Assembly: GCA_030737875.1 (NCBI GenBank)
Contig: CM060910.1
Location: forward strand, 246,482,427 to 246,546,426
Source: Allium sativum
Taxonomy: Eukaryota > Streptophyta > Magnoliopsida > Asparagales > Amaryllidaceae
Length of the DNA stretch: 64,000 bases
Direction: 5' to 3'
Made by a program: the position numbers and the translations under genes. The notes beneath the pieces were generated by a model. The model saw only the letters and a list, made by a program, of their open reading frames with translations. It was not told the origin of the DNA and did not search any database. This document shows positions 35,279-47,032 of the stretch, in pieces (position 1 is the stretch's first letter; every line of letters starts with the position of its first letter).

Positions 35279-35381
35279 GTGAGAACTTCTCACTTTAATT
35301 TTATTTCTAGTTAAAATATATACTAGGATGCAGACGGTGCTTAGCAGCACCCAACATCCGTCGTCCACAGACCATGGATGA
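35279..35381 (+). other. R4 LTR conserved triple stem-loop block
   Basis: GTGAGAACTTCTCAC, GGTGCT-TAGC-AGCACC and TCGTCCA...TGGATGA match the R1 block. In the third hairpin one pair is G-U, between the G-C of R1 and the A-U of R5. Confidence 0.75.
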
Positions 35382-38300
35382 CTTGTTTGTTTGATTGATT
35401 TGTTGTGAAAATTGATTGTGTGATGTGGAATGAAAATAAATATTTTATAGTTAAAAATATAAATTTTAACGTGTATATGAATAATATAAATATTTATAAA
35501 TAAATTGAACGATTTGTTTATGTACACACATTTGACTGATATTGATTGGGACGATAAATTTTACACATCGCCTAACTGCACAAATAAAACCTGTGTTTGA
35601 TTGTTTGAAACCCCACATGGGTCTTGCAATGATATATGACATACGCTAGTCCCAATAATTAGCTGTATGTTGATCGATTGATTGACAAGCTATTGTAAGC
35701 ATTAAATATTTATATTTGATGCTTATGCACTGTAGAATGCACTTTGGATGATGGTTGAGTGTGTTTGATTGTTGTTATATACATATGTGTATGAAATCCA
35801 TATAAATCAAATTATATGGTAATTGATTGTGTCTAATTCCAGTTCAGAAAAGAATAAATATTTTTAATAAAAATTATTTTAAAATAACGAATATTTTAAA
35901 ATAATATTCAGTAAGGGATCAAAATATAATTTTGATGTCCGATCTGGGATGGATACGAATATACTTAAATATATACAGTCGTGTTGATTAGATAACGCCA
36001 TTTTGACGTGAATGATATTTATATCGATTTTATTCATTTTTATAATGAATATCGAAGAGAAATTAATTTCGAACTCTAATGTTTTGAAAATATTATCATT
36101 TATATATCGATGATACGGAATATTCAATTTTGATTTGAAGTGAATATGAAGTGGAAATCGTTTTGAAAACGAATTTACAACGATTTATAAAATACATTTT
36201 AAATGGAAATCGAAAAAATGTATATAATATATTATATATATAATGGCCTGAATATAACGTGCCGCGCAACGGCAGTTCGCGAATTTCGACCATTGACTTC
36301 GAACGGACATTACTGGAGATCCGACTGTCAGATTCTCCCAAAACCAGAACTGTTGGGTTCGTATTGAAAAGAGCTTTCTAATAAATACAAGAAATTAGAA
36401 ATCTAACGGTTGGATTTGGAATTATGTCCAAATCAAATTTGGAAAAGGTCGCTGTAAGTGCAGTTCGATGGCCGTTATGGAAATCGACTGTACGGGCCTT
36501 GATAAAATTATTAAAAATATCAATAATTGGTGTAAAATATAAGAAATGATTTGGAAAGAATTGGGATGAAAAATTCCATATTTAAAATGATAAAAATAGA
36601 TTTTTTTTATCGAAATGAACTAGTTTTAAACAAACTAGAATTATAATCCAATTATTTTTAAAATAAATAAATTGGATTTGAAATGGTTTTAAAAATAACC
36701 AAAATTTCCAATATATATTTTGGAAATGGATTTGGATCGAAATTGTCTTCGGAATATTTCGATGTTGGATTTTGTGATTACACATATATTGTTATGGAAA
36801 TTTGAAAGATATAATTATATCGCTATTTCCAATACGATATTTGTTGGTTATAGTATCTGATATTGAATATAAGCCGATGTATTTTATATTCAGAGCCTTG
36901 TATTTAATATCAAATGGGATTTTGGGTTTGTCATGAACGGTGTCTTCACTAACACTGTTCTTAAAGCTAGTTGAGTTAAGAAAATTAGAAACTGACTGGA
37001 GATTAGTTAAGTTGAATGGTTTCCTGGGTATTGATCTGATGTTGGTTTCGGCCTTCGGGGTTAATACTTAGGGAATTGTTCTCTTATTAATTTACGGTTA
37101 GAGACTGATGGAAGGTGAATTGGGTTTATTGTGAACTGTGTTTTTAACGACATTCATTCTTTAACCTGATTTACGGTGAAATGTGATTTGGTATGTATAA
37201 ATCTTTTTATCAAGATTTAACAGGAATTTTCCAAAGTAAAGATTTCCAATTTAATATATATTAAATTGGAATTGAATGGATTTGATTTGACAATAATCGA
37301 AATGAAATTCTATGGAGGAAGACTGTTAATACATATGGAATTTAAAAGGCATTGTCGATATCCCAATTATATTATTGGTCGGATACGGAAATTGATATCA
37401 ATTATATATTGATTTGTTCTTCCGTGAAGATTCCATAATTAATGGAATGTGATTTGGGTTTGTCGTGAATGGTATCTTTAGTAATACTGTTCTTAGATCC
37501 AACGGAGTTAAGAAAATCACAAACTAACTGGGGATTAGTTAAGTTATATGGTTTCCTAGGTATTGATCTAATGTTGGTTTCAACCTTCGGGGTCAATACT
37601 TAGGGAATTGTTCACTTGCTAATTTATGGTTAAAGGCTGATGGAATGGAATGTGATTTTGGGTTTATCGTGAATCGTGTTTTAAATGATATTGGTTCTTT
37701 AGCCCAGTTAAAGACAGGATATGATTTCCCAACTTAAACAATCATTAATATTGATTTTTGGGAAGATTAAAACCAAGTGGAGTTTTAATGCATCTTTAAT
37801 TAGATTGAAATGATATCCAAATGAAGATTAAAGAATAAATTTAAAGAATTTATCTTTGATAAAATTAATGGGAACCTTTCCCAAAGTATAAGAATATTTG
37901 AATAAAGGAATATTCTAGATTGGAATGAGGCATATGTTGTGTTTTATAGCACTTGTTTATTATATACGCGAGTTATTCAGAAAGACAGGATTTATCCCAT
38001 TTTGAATAACTGATTCGACGATGTGTCAAGGATGAAGATGGTGGTTGAAGACCAGAGGTCTTCACGTCATTTGGATGATTACTGATGTCTTGATTGGGCT
38101 ATACACCCAAGGCGAGGTAATAAGTGGTGATCGTCCAGACGTACTTGGAGATTGACGGATATGCGAGGGCCTCTCCCCTGTATTGGACATATGGGGGAGG
38201 AATAAGGTGCCTCCGGTTTCGTTCAGACCCAGAACGAACTTGTAAATGGATGTGTGTCTGACATCGGATTTCATTCTGTGTGATTGATAAACATTGGTTG

Positions 38301-39581
38301 CATAGCTTGAATTGCCTGTGTGGCATACTGAGATGCAAATGATCAAGGCTTCTGTTGAAAAGCAGAGTCTTGTGGTTGATGATCAAAGCATGGCTTTAAT
38401 ATAGCGTAGCTTTGTGTAGCGTTAATTCGCGAGCCTCATACCCCAGTGTGGACCAGAAACGGGAGAGGACCTCAGGGAGGGCATGTGTTTCTTTCTAGTT
38501 AGGAGTGGTGTTAGCGTTTTGCACGCCCTGGCATTTTACTTATGTGGATGATGGATAGCGAGGCACCTCGGTTATATCGGTCGTTTCAGGGCCGATAGTT
38601 TGGTCGGGATATGACCAGTTCACGCCCCATAAGGCGGGGAAACGCAATGTTCAAGCATTTTAATCCACATCAAGTGGACCGGCCCTGATGATCCAAGGCT
38701 TGTCTGCGCGCTTGCCTGAGGCTCGGGCTAGAGAGTCCCGAAGCAGTAAGGACGATCCCTTGCCTTGTTTCACAGTTGGAAATCCAACTTCCAATACAGC
38801 ATTTTGCGGTTTCAATTGTAAACCTATATATGGCGACATAGTGGTATGGGCCACTTATGCCGTCTATGATTGATACTTATGATTGAAATTGTTTTGACAC
38901 TATACACTTATAATAATAATAAAACATGGAATTTTACGTATCAAGCATTCTTGGCAATTATAAGGTAAAAACTCTATCCTTCTGCTTGCGTTGCATTGTG
39001 TGAGGGGATTTGAGTCTTATAATAGTTCATTATTCTATATTTAGCATTGCGCGTTTTATGCACTGGTATACTTAGGAGGAAACCCGTTCCGTGTTATACG
39101 GCTTCGCCCTTGGATTTACCTAACTTTAAAATAAAGATTAATAACTGTTTTAGTTCTCACACCATTCACATGACTGACCTGGAGTTTATTGTTTTAACCT
39201 AAACTCTGGGTGCCCTTATTTCCGCGTGGGCAGCTAGTAGTTTTCGTTTTGCAGATTTATATTCGTAGGATTCTGGTTTACAACTGGAATGATATTAGGA
39301 AAGCTCTCTATTCGTATATTCTTTTCAGTTCTATTTTGTATTATTTTTCTGCTGCATTGTAATTTGTAAATCTCTAATATTTAGTAAAGGTGTAATATTT
39401 ATTCATACTCTGTATATTCTTGTATTCTAATGAAAATGTTGTAATAAGCAATGGAATGTTCTTCTGTTTGTGTTCTTATTCGTCATGTTCTCAAATCAAT
39501 CCGGGCTTTCCTTCACGAGGAAGTTCGGGTCGTCTCAGATTTGGAAATTAATGGGATTTGTAGCATTTTTCTTATCTTAGC

Positions 39582-39616
39582 AATTTCGGGGACGAAATTC
39601 TTTTAAGCGGGGAAGA
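39582..39616 (+). promoter_or_regulatory. R2 polypurine tract with hairpin
   Basis: AAGCGGGGAAGA at 39605-39616 precedes the 3' LTR. AATTTC/GAAATT around GGGGAC (39582-39599) replaces the CTTTTC/GAAAAG arms of the other elements while keeping full pairing. Confidence 0.85.
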
Positions 39617-40849
39617 ATTAACGACCCGTATTTTTAGCAGTCAAATATTCTATTTAATTTATTATTTTAAATATTTTATTTGGAATATTAACGGATTTTA
39701 ATGTTGAATTCATTATTTAAAACGAAGTTTGAACATTATTTATTTATATAATTATTAATCGAGTTCGAAATGGCGCTGCAGTTCGTAATATGAAGTTTTG
39801 AACTTCAATCGAATATACAAGATCCGATATAAGTCGGATTTCTGTGAAACAAGAAATGTTGGAATCGTGTTGATTATAATTTAAATATGGAAAAGATAAA
39901 TCCAGATTTCGTGTTATAGATAGTTGTTATGGCTAAATCAAATTTTAAAATAGTCGTTATGGAAATCGTTATTAAAATATATGCCTTTAAAATGGCCATT
40001 TTGCAAACAGACTCTGTTTTCGATGAAATCAGTTTCACTGGTACCATAACATTAAATTATTGCACGGTATTAAATTCATGGCAAACTGATGTCGTATGTG
40101 ACCACGACAGCCATAAACGCCCATTTATTTCCTATAGCGCGTAATTAAATTAATTTAATTTAATAGGCAAGTATTTGCGTGTAACTGGAGCAAACGATCG
40201 AATTAGGCCACGAAACTAGTTCTGTTGAGTTCGTATCGACGATTAGAGGTAGGATAGGTATATAGTTTGATATTTTTGAAGACTGGGAAATTCGGTGTCC
40301 AAAATGGCATTGTGATGCATATAAAAATAGCGTACCGGGAAACAGTCTCGGAATGCGACGAAACTAGAGCCGTTGGATTCGTATTAATTAATTATTGTAA
40401 GATTTCAGTTTTCGTGTCAATCGGACTTACCTTTTGATCGTGGCAATGATAAATGTAATAACCCAGAAAATCTGGGCCAGTTTAAAATTTTTATTTTTGC
40501 AATTTTAGCGAATTTTGAATATTTAAAATGGATTATTTTAAATAATATCGACGTGAAATTTATTTTGAATGGAATTCGACGTATATATTATATACGTCGT
40601 CGTTAGAATATAATAATTATATATAATTATAAATGGAATTGAAAATGGCGCGGTAGTTCGATAATTCGATTTCAAACTTCAATTGAATGTACCGGGTGCA
40701 AAACAATCCGGATTTTAGTGAAACTGAAAATATTAGAATCTAGTTGAGAATATCTTTCCAACGAATCCGAAAAATCGAAATTCCATAGCGGGAATCAAAA
40801 GTTATGCTCAGTTGAAAATTCAGAATAGTCGCTATGTAAATTATATGTG

Positions 40850-41415
40850 GCGCCAAAAAGTCATATTTTGCATACGGATGAATTTGGGCTCGAAACCACT
40901 TCCATTGAGTTCAAAATGCCGTTTAGAACTTTGAAAAGTATAAGCTTCGATATATTCCGATATCCGGAATAGTGGCTATGGGCTGGAGTTGTTCGGTTAA
41001 CAATACATAGCCCTTAAAAAGTGAAATTTTGCATACGAGCTCAGAATTCGCCGAGATAAATTTTTATGGATTCATAATGACAAATCATTGTTGAGTTCCA
41101 AATGGCGCGTCGAACGGAGTTAGTATGTGGCCGTGCGAGCTGAAACAGTTCCGGGTAAAGCGAGCAGTCATTTTACAAAGGAACATTATTGATACGACCT
41201 CGGAATTGGATTCTACCTTTTTTTCTAGATTCGTATCGTCTAATAATGGTTAAATCCAAGAGGGCTTGATTTTTTGAGTTAGCATGTGAGCGTGCGAGAA
41301 GAAAAGGTGCGCCAAAATCGCATTTTTAGAGCTTATCTGAGCATTTTTGTGATTTTTTTTGAATGGTCAAACGAACTCGGAATTCGACGAAACTTGTTTC
41401 GTTGGACTCGTCTTC
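40850..41415 (+). repeat. Four ~170 bp units in R5
   Basis: Units start near 40863, 41030, 41195 and 41370, each with a TTTTGCATACG- or CGACCTCGGAATT-like phrase followed by a GATTCGTATCGTC-like phrase. R1 has only two at this place. Confidence 0.65.
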
Positions 41416-41504
41416 ACGTCTACTATCTCGTGTCCGAAATCCGCGGCCATCGGAGATCGTTTGTGTTCGGACGATACGCGAGAAATTAGCATATAAACAC
41501 TTTT

Positions 41505-42201
41505 ACTTCCTTTTCTTCTTCACTTTCTTCCTCTTCCTCTTTCTTCACAAAAACTCAAAAATGGAGTCCCACCCCAAACCGCCGCTGCCCTCCTCCACCA
41601 CCGCCACCACCGGCCTCCCTCCAGGCGCCGCACCCCCTCCTCCTCTTCCCCTCCTCCTCCTCTTCCTCCTCCTCTCTCTCCTCTCTCCATTTGCAAATCC
41701 CTAAACCTCAAGCCACCACCACCACCACGGGCCCCACCTCCCCACGCCACCTCAGGCCCCATGCCCCCCTCCAGCCCCCTCAATTCCGGCCGTGGGCCCC
41801 GCTACACCCAAAAACCCATTTTCACCAAAATCGCCCGTTTTGCAAATAAGTCCCTGACCGTATTTCGCGAATAACTCCCAAACCGTGCGTTTCTAGCCAA
41901 AGTTCCTCAATACCAAAGTTGTAGAGCACGAAATTCTCTTCGATTTGGTATATGATAAGTCCTATTTTGCAATGAGGAGTTGTCGGGAAAACGCGTCCGA
42001 AGTCTGCTATTCAAACACTGTCAAAATGCTGTCTTTTCGCGATTTCCGGCGAAATGGCACATTTTCGGCAAGAAGACCACTAGGCAAAAGTTGTTCAGAA
42101 TGGCGTGCTTGTGCTAGAAAAAAAGATGGTGTGAAGATTGAAGCTCGTTTGCAAATTCTGGAACCCGAACAGTGAATCCGGGCGTTAGAAAAAAAGTGAG
42201 T
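41505..42201 (+). promoter_or_regulatory. R5 LTR CT-rich and GC-rich leader
   Basis: A CTTCTT-rich tract precedes AAAAATGGAGTCC, an ATG in a fair plant context. The 47-codon frame from it is rich in Pro and Leu. GC-rich sequence runs on to GTGAGT at 42196-42201, after which hairpin units begin. The segment is unrelated to the R1 leader although both lie between homologous flanks. Confidence 0.45.
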
Positions 42202-42229
42202 TTTCTCCGCTTTAAAGCTTTTATGATTT

Positions 42230-42530
42230 TTGACATATGAAGTTAATAAAAATATGATTTTTATGTTATAGAGATGATAAAAATATGATTTTTACATTAT
42301 AGAAGTATTAAAGATTTGATCTTTATTATGTAAAAGGAACAAAGATGTAATTTTTATATAAGTGGCGGTATAAAAATATAATCTTTATTATATGAACACC
42401 GTTGTAAAAATAGAATTTTTATCTATATAGTAGTAGTATAAAAATGTGATTTTTATATACATAGCAACAATATAAAAATGTAATTTTTATATACATGGCA
42501 ACAATATAAAAATGTGATTTTTATATATGT
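42230..42530 (+). repeat. R5 LTR hairpin array
   Basis: Units AAAAATATGATTTTTA and AAAAATGTGATTTTTATATA recur every 35-40 bp, with a more decayed middle. Same place as in R1 and R4. Confidence 0.83.
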
Positions 42531-42617
42531 AGTGACTACGGGCGGTGAAAGTGACAAAAGGCGAGAACGACGAAGATTTCTACATAAGAAGAGTCGTGGC
42601 GTTTGGTTTAACTATCG

Positions 42618-42723
42618 GTGAGAACTTCTCACTCTAAATTCTCTTTTTCTAGTTATATATATATACTAGGATGCAGACGGTGCTTAGTAGCACCCGACAC
42701 CCGTCATCCACAGACCATGGATG
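42618..42723 (+). other. R5 LTR conserved triple stem-loop block
   Basis: GTGAGAACTTCTCAC, GGTGCT-TAGT-AGCACC (42679-42694) and CATCCA/TGGATG (42705-42723). The last has an A-U pair where R1 has G-C. Confidence 0.75.
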
Positions 42724-42969
42724 GCTTGCTTGTTAAATTGTTTGGTTGAGTAGTTGATTAGTTTATTTGATTGGAATTGAATTGTTTGGTGAAATAAAAT
42801 TGATTTGATTGATGTGTGAATGGCGTGGGCCTTCACTAGACCGGGGATAAGGCTAGGCCTCGTCCCGTTTCTAGTATCGTGCCGTTATGCCGCCGAAATT
42901 TCCCAAAATATGTTGGAAAAATAAAAATATCATTTTTATTGTGTAAATGAACTGAATAGAAATTCATGT

Positions 42970-43700
42970 GTTGAAATAGATTATTTTATCGTTAAAAATA
43001 TAATTTTTAACGTGAAAGTGAATAAATAAAATATTCATTTACAAACCGGACGGTTTGTTTATGTACACTGATTTGACTGATATTGATTGGGATGATAAAT
43101 TTTACACATCGCCCAGCTGCACAAATAAAATCTGTGTTTGATTGTTTGAAACCCCACACGGGTGTTGGGATGAAATTTGAAGTTCACTCATCCTGATTGA
43201 TTAAATATGTCGATCGATTGATTGACAGACTGTTATAAGCGTAAGATATCTATATTTGATGCTTATACAGTGTAGTGCACTTTGGTTGATGGTTGATTAT
43301 TTTTCAATGCTATTATATACATGTGTTGTATGGAAATCCATATAATTAACATTATATGGTGATTGATTGGGCCTCATTCCAATCGGGAAAATAAGGAATA
43401 TTATAAAAGAAAATTCATGTGTTGAATATAAAAATAGTCATGTGTTGACGATGTTCATGTGTTGAGTGAAATATTTTATACAATGAAATTTACATCTTTA
43501 TCATATTTAAAATTAGAACTACTTCACGGTGGAGTCTAATTGAAAATCAAACGATAGATACCATAGTTTTATAAAATATTTTACATAACAAAAATAGTGA
43601 GGTGTTGACAGTACTCATGTGTTGAGATTAGTCAGGTGTTGGAAGAAATATAGATTCATGTGTTGAATGGAATAAATATTCATTTGTTGAATAGAATAAC
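42970..43700 (+). repeat. TCATGTGTTGA motif cluster in R5
   Basis: TCATGTGTTGA or a one-base variant occurs about eight times, most densely at 43405-43700. R8 has a smaller cluster at 55690-55930. R1 has only a decayed single copy here. Confidence 0.75.
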
Positions 43701-46700
43701 GAATTTATTGAAATATATGAAGCCGTGTTGATTAGAGTTGCGCTATTTTGACGTGAACGATATTTATATCGATTATATTCGTTTTTAAAATGAATATAGA
43801 AAAGAAGTGATTTCAAAATATAACGTTTTGAAAATATTATCATTTATATAGTAATGATATGAAATATTCGATTTTGATTAGAAATTGAATATAGTGTTAA
43901 AATGGTTTTGAAAACGAATTTAAAACGATTTATAAAATACGTTTTAAAAAGGAAATCGACGAAATATATATAATACATATATATTATATATATAATGGCC
44001 TGAATAGAACGCGCCGCGCCGCGGCAGTTCGTGAATTTCGACCATTGACTTCGAATTGACGTTGCGGGAGATCCGACCGTCGGATTCTCCTAAAACCGGA
44101 ACCGTTGGGTTCGTATCGAAAAGAGCTTTCCAATGAATATTAGAAATTTGAAATCTAACGGTTGGATTTGGAATTATGTCCAAATCAAATTTGAAAAAGG
44201 TCGATGTAAGTGCAGTTCGATGGTCGTTGTTGAAAATCGACTGTACGGGCCTAGATAAAATTATTAAAAATAATCAATATTCCCAATATGTGAATTGGAC
44301 CGGAGTTGAATCGAAATTATCTTCGGAATATTTCGATGTTGGATTTCGTGACTGTACCGATATTGTTATGGGAATTTGAAAGATATATTTTATATCGTTA
44401 TTTCCAATACAATATTTGTTGGTTTCAGAATTTGATATTGAATATAAGCCGGTATATTTTCTATTCAGAGCCTTGTATTTAATATCAAATGTGATTTGGG
44501 TTTGTCGTGAATGGTGTCTTCATTAACACTGTTCTTAAGCCCAATAGGGAAAAAGATTAAATCTTTCTATTTAGATTTAATGAAGTGTATCAATTAAATA
44601 ATATTTAATTGAAATTGAATTTGAATTGTTTTTTAGGTTTATCGTGAGCGGTGTTTTGAACAACACCTGTTCTTTAACCCAATTAACAATAGAATGTGAT
44701 TTGGGTTTATCGTGAATCGTGTTTTAGATGACATTGGTTCTTTAACCCAGTTAAAGGCAGGATGTTGATTTTTGAGAAGATTAAAACTAAGTGGAGTTTT
44801 AATGAATCTTTAATTAGATTAAAATGTGAATTGATAATTTAAATTATCAAATCTGAAAGGTGATCGAGAATGGAGTATCACCAGTTTTACTCCAAAGCGA
44901 TAGTTAAATCTTTAATTAGATTTGAACGTGAAATGGTAATTAATTTTACCGATAACACCGTGGTGTTAGATATGGAGTATCACCAGTTTTGCTCCATGGG
45001 ATATATAGGTTGGGATTGGGAAATAAAACAAATAATTACTTCGGTGTGGTTCGTTAATCCCGACTAGTTTGAAATTATATCCAAAAGAAGATTATAGGAT
45101 AAATTTAGAAGAATTTATCTTGGATAAAATTAATGGGAACCTTTCCCTAAGAATGTGATTTTGTGAATAAAAGAATATTCTGAATTGGAATGAGGCGTTT
45201 GTTGTGTTTGTGTAACATTTGTTTATTATATACGTGGGTTATTCAGAAAGGCCGGGTTATACCCATTCTGAATAACCGATTCGACGAGATGTCGAAGATG
45301 AAGACGATGGTTGAAGACCGGAAGTCTTCACATCGTTTGGGTGATTACTGATGATCTTGATTGGGCTGTACACCCAAGATGAGGGAAACAGTTGGTGATC
45401 GTCCAGACGTACTTGGAGATGGATGGATATGCGAGGAAAGTGCCTCCGGTTTCGTTCAGACCCAGAACGAACTTGTAAATGGATTGTGTGTCTGACATTG
45501 GATTTTATTCTATGTTGATTGATCTCTATTAAATATACATCTGTTTGGCGGCGGAGAATTTATTCTCTTGCTTAACGCCCTTCTCTGAGACGTACGAGCT
45601 CAGAGGTTGTATATCGATGGACATCAGTTGCATGGAGTGAATTGCCAATGTGGCACGCGTAAGTGGCAATTGATCAAGGCTTTTGTTGAAAAGCAAAGTC
45701 TTGTGGTTGATGATCAAAGCATGGCCTGTGTGGCGTAGCTTTGTGTATAACGTGAATTCGCGAGCCTCACACCTCGGTATGAGTCAAAAACGGGATACGG
45801 ACCCAAGGAGTGCACGACGTTTCTTTCTAGCTATGGTGGTGTCAGTGACCTACCAGCCCTGACATTTATATACTTTTCACCTGTGTGGTTGTTGGATACG
45901 AGGCGCCTCGGATATAGGTCTGTAAGGACCGGGAAACGTGTGTTCAGGAATTGCCAATCCTCAAAAGTAAGAGAGGACCGGCCTTGGAGGATCCAGGGAT
46001 TGCTGTGTGCGGTCCCGAGGCATTTGCTAGAGTGTCTCGAACGCGGAGAGGAGCTTGCCCCTTGCCTCGACTCATGATGGAATCCAATTTCCAATACGTG
46101 TGTTTCGGTTTTATTTGTAGAACCTAGTATGGCGACATAGTGGTATGGGTCATTAATGCCGCCTATGATTGATATTTATGATTGAAATTGTTTTGACACT
46201 ATACACCTATAATAGTATCAAATAATGTGTTTTAAACGTATCAAGCATGCTTTGGCTGTTATAAGGTAAAAACCCTATCCTCCGGCTTGCGTTGCATTGT
46301 GTGATGGGACCTGGGTCTTATAACAGCTTCATTTTTCTTTATTTAGCATTGCGCTGTTTGTTTTATGCACTGGTATTCTTGGGAGGAAACCCGTTCCGTG
46401 TTATACGGCGTGGTCCCTTGATTTACCTTACTTTAAAAATAAAGAATTATAACTGTTTTAGTTCTCACACCAGTCACATGACTGACCTGGAGTTTATTGT
46501 TTTAACCTAAACTCTGGGTGCCCCTATTTTCCACGGGCAGCTAGTAGTTTTGGTTTTGCAGATTTATATTCACAGGGTCCTGATTTACAGCTGGAACGAT
46601 GCTCGGAAAGCTCTGTATCCGTGTATCACTTCTAGTTGTGTTTTGTATATTTTTCCGCTGCTATGTAATTTATTGTAATCTCTGATATTTGTCGAATGTA

Positions 46701-47032
46701 ATTTAATCATTTATACTCTGTATATTCTTGTATCTGATGGAATTGTTGTAATAACAATGAAATGTTCTTCCGTCTGCGTCCTTTTGTGTGTTGTTCTCAA
46801 AGTATTCATGCTTTCCTTCACGGGGAAGTTACGGGTTCTTACAATAAACGCCCAAACCAATTATATTATTTGGTCAATTCAGACAGGGGTAACTTTAGAC
46901 AAATAAACGACTAGCCAAATGAACTTCGATTTGGACAAAACATGTTTCATTGGACCCGTAAGGAAGAGGTCTAGTAAAATGTTAAGGTTCCAAATTTATT
47001 GGATTTTTTCTGTAATTTTAGGGATTTTAAAT

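Larger units (their letters stand above)
33179..39537 (+). mobile_element. R4: solo LTR in R2 internal region
   Basis: A single 6.36 kb LTR starts TGTAACAACCCGG and ends GGGTCGTCTCA. It is flanked by GATTT at 33174-33178 and 39538-39542. It is related to R1 and R5 over most of its length but more diverged. Such solo LTRs arise by recombination between the two LTRs of a full element. Confidence 0.93.
32060..39616 (+). other. R2 internal region, split by R4
   Basis: Without R4 and one duplication copy the internal region is about 1.19 kb (32060-33178 and 39543-39616). It has the primer-binding site, stem-loops and a polypurine tract, but no coding frame. Confidence 0.9.
40454..46843 (+). mobile_element. 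R5: solo LTR in R2 3' LTR
   Basis: It starts TGTAATAACCCAG and ends GGGTTCTTACA, flanked by ATAAA at 40449-40453 and 46844-46848. Its outer parts are closely related to R1's LTR. The stretch of about 40850-42200 differs: more ~170 bp units and a different GC-rich leader. Confidence 0.94.
13911..47032 (+). mobile_element. R2: older host LTR element carrying R3, R4, R5 and R6
   Basis: Its 5' LTR starts TGTAACGACCCG inside the CACTA gene, resumes after R3, and ends before a tRNA-Met primer-binding site at 32061. Its internal region is split by R4, and its 3' LTR starts near 39617. That LTR is split by R5 and is cut by R6 at 47033; the rest lies beyond the window. The two LTRs differ by several percent by eye, more than R1, R3 or R7, so R2 is older. 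No coding domain is present. Confidence 0.88.
39617..47032 (+). repeat. R2 3' LTR, first part, split by R5 and cut by R6
   Basis: It matches R2's 5' LTR start (13911 onward) up to the point homologous to about 14926. The expected TG start reads ATTAACG here, so the G of TG is lost or mutated. About 0.17 kb lie between R5 and R6. Confidence 0.88.

Noticed and set aside
38062..38386. Two overlapping ~95-codon minus-strand frames in R4
   Set aside because: They lie antisense in a conserved structured LTR block and are broken in R1 and R5.
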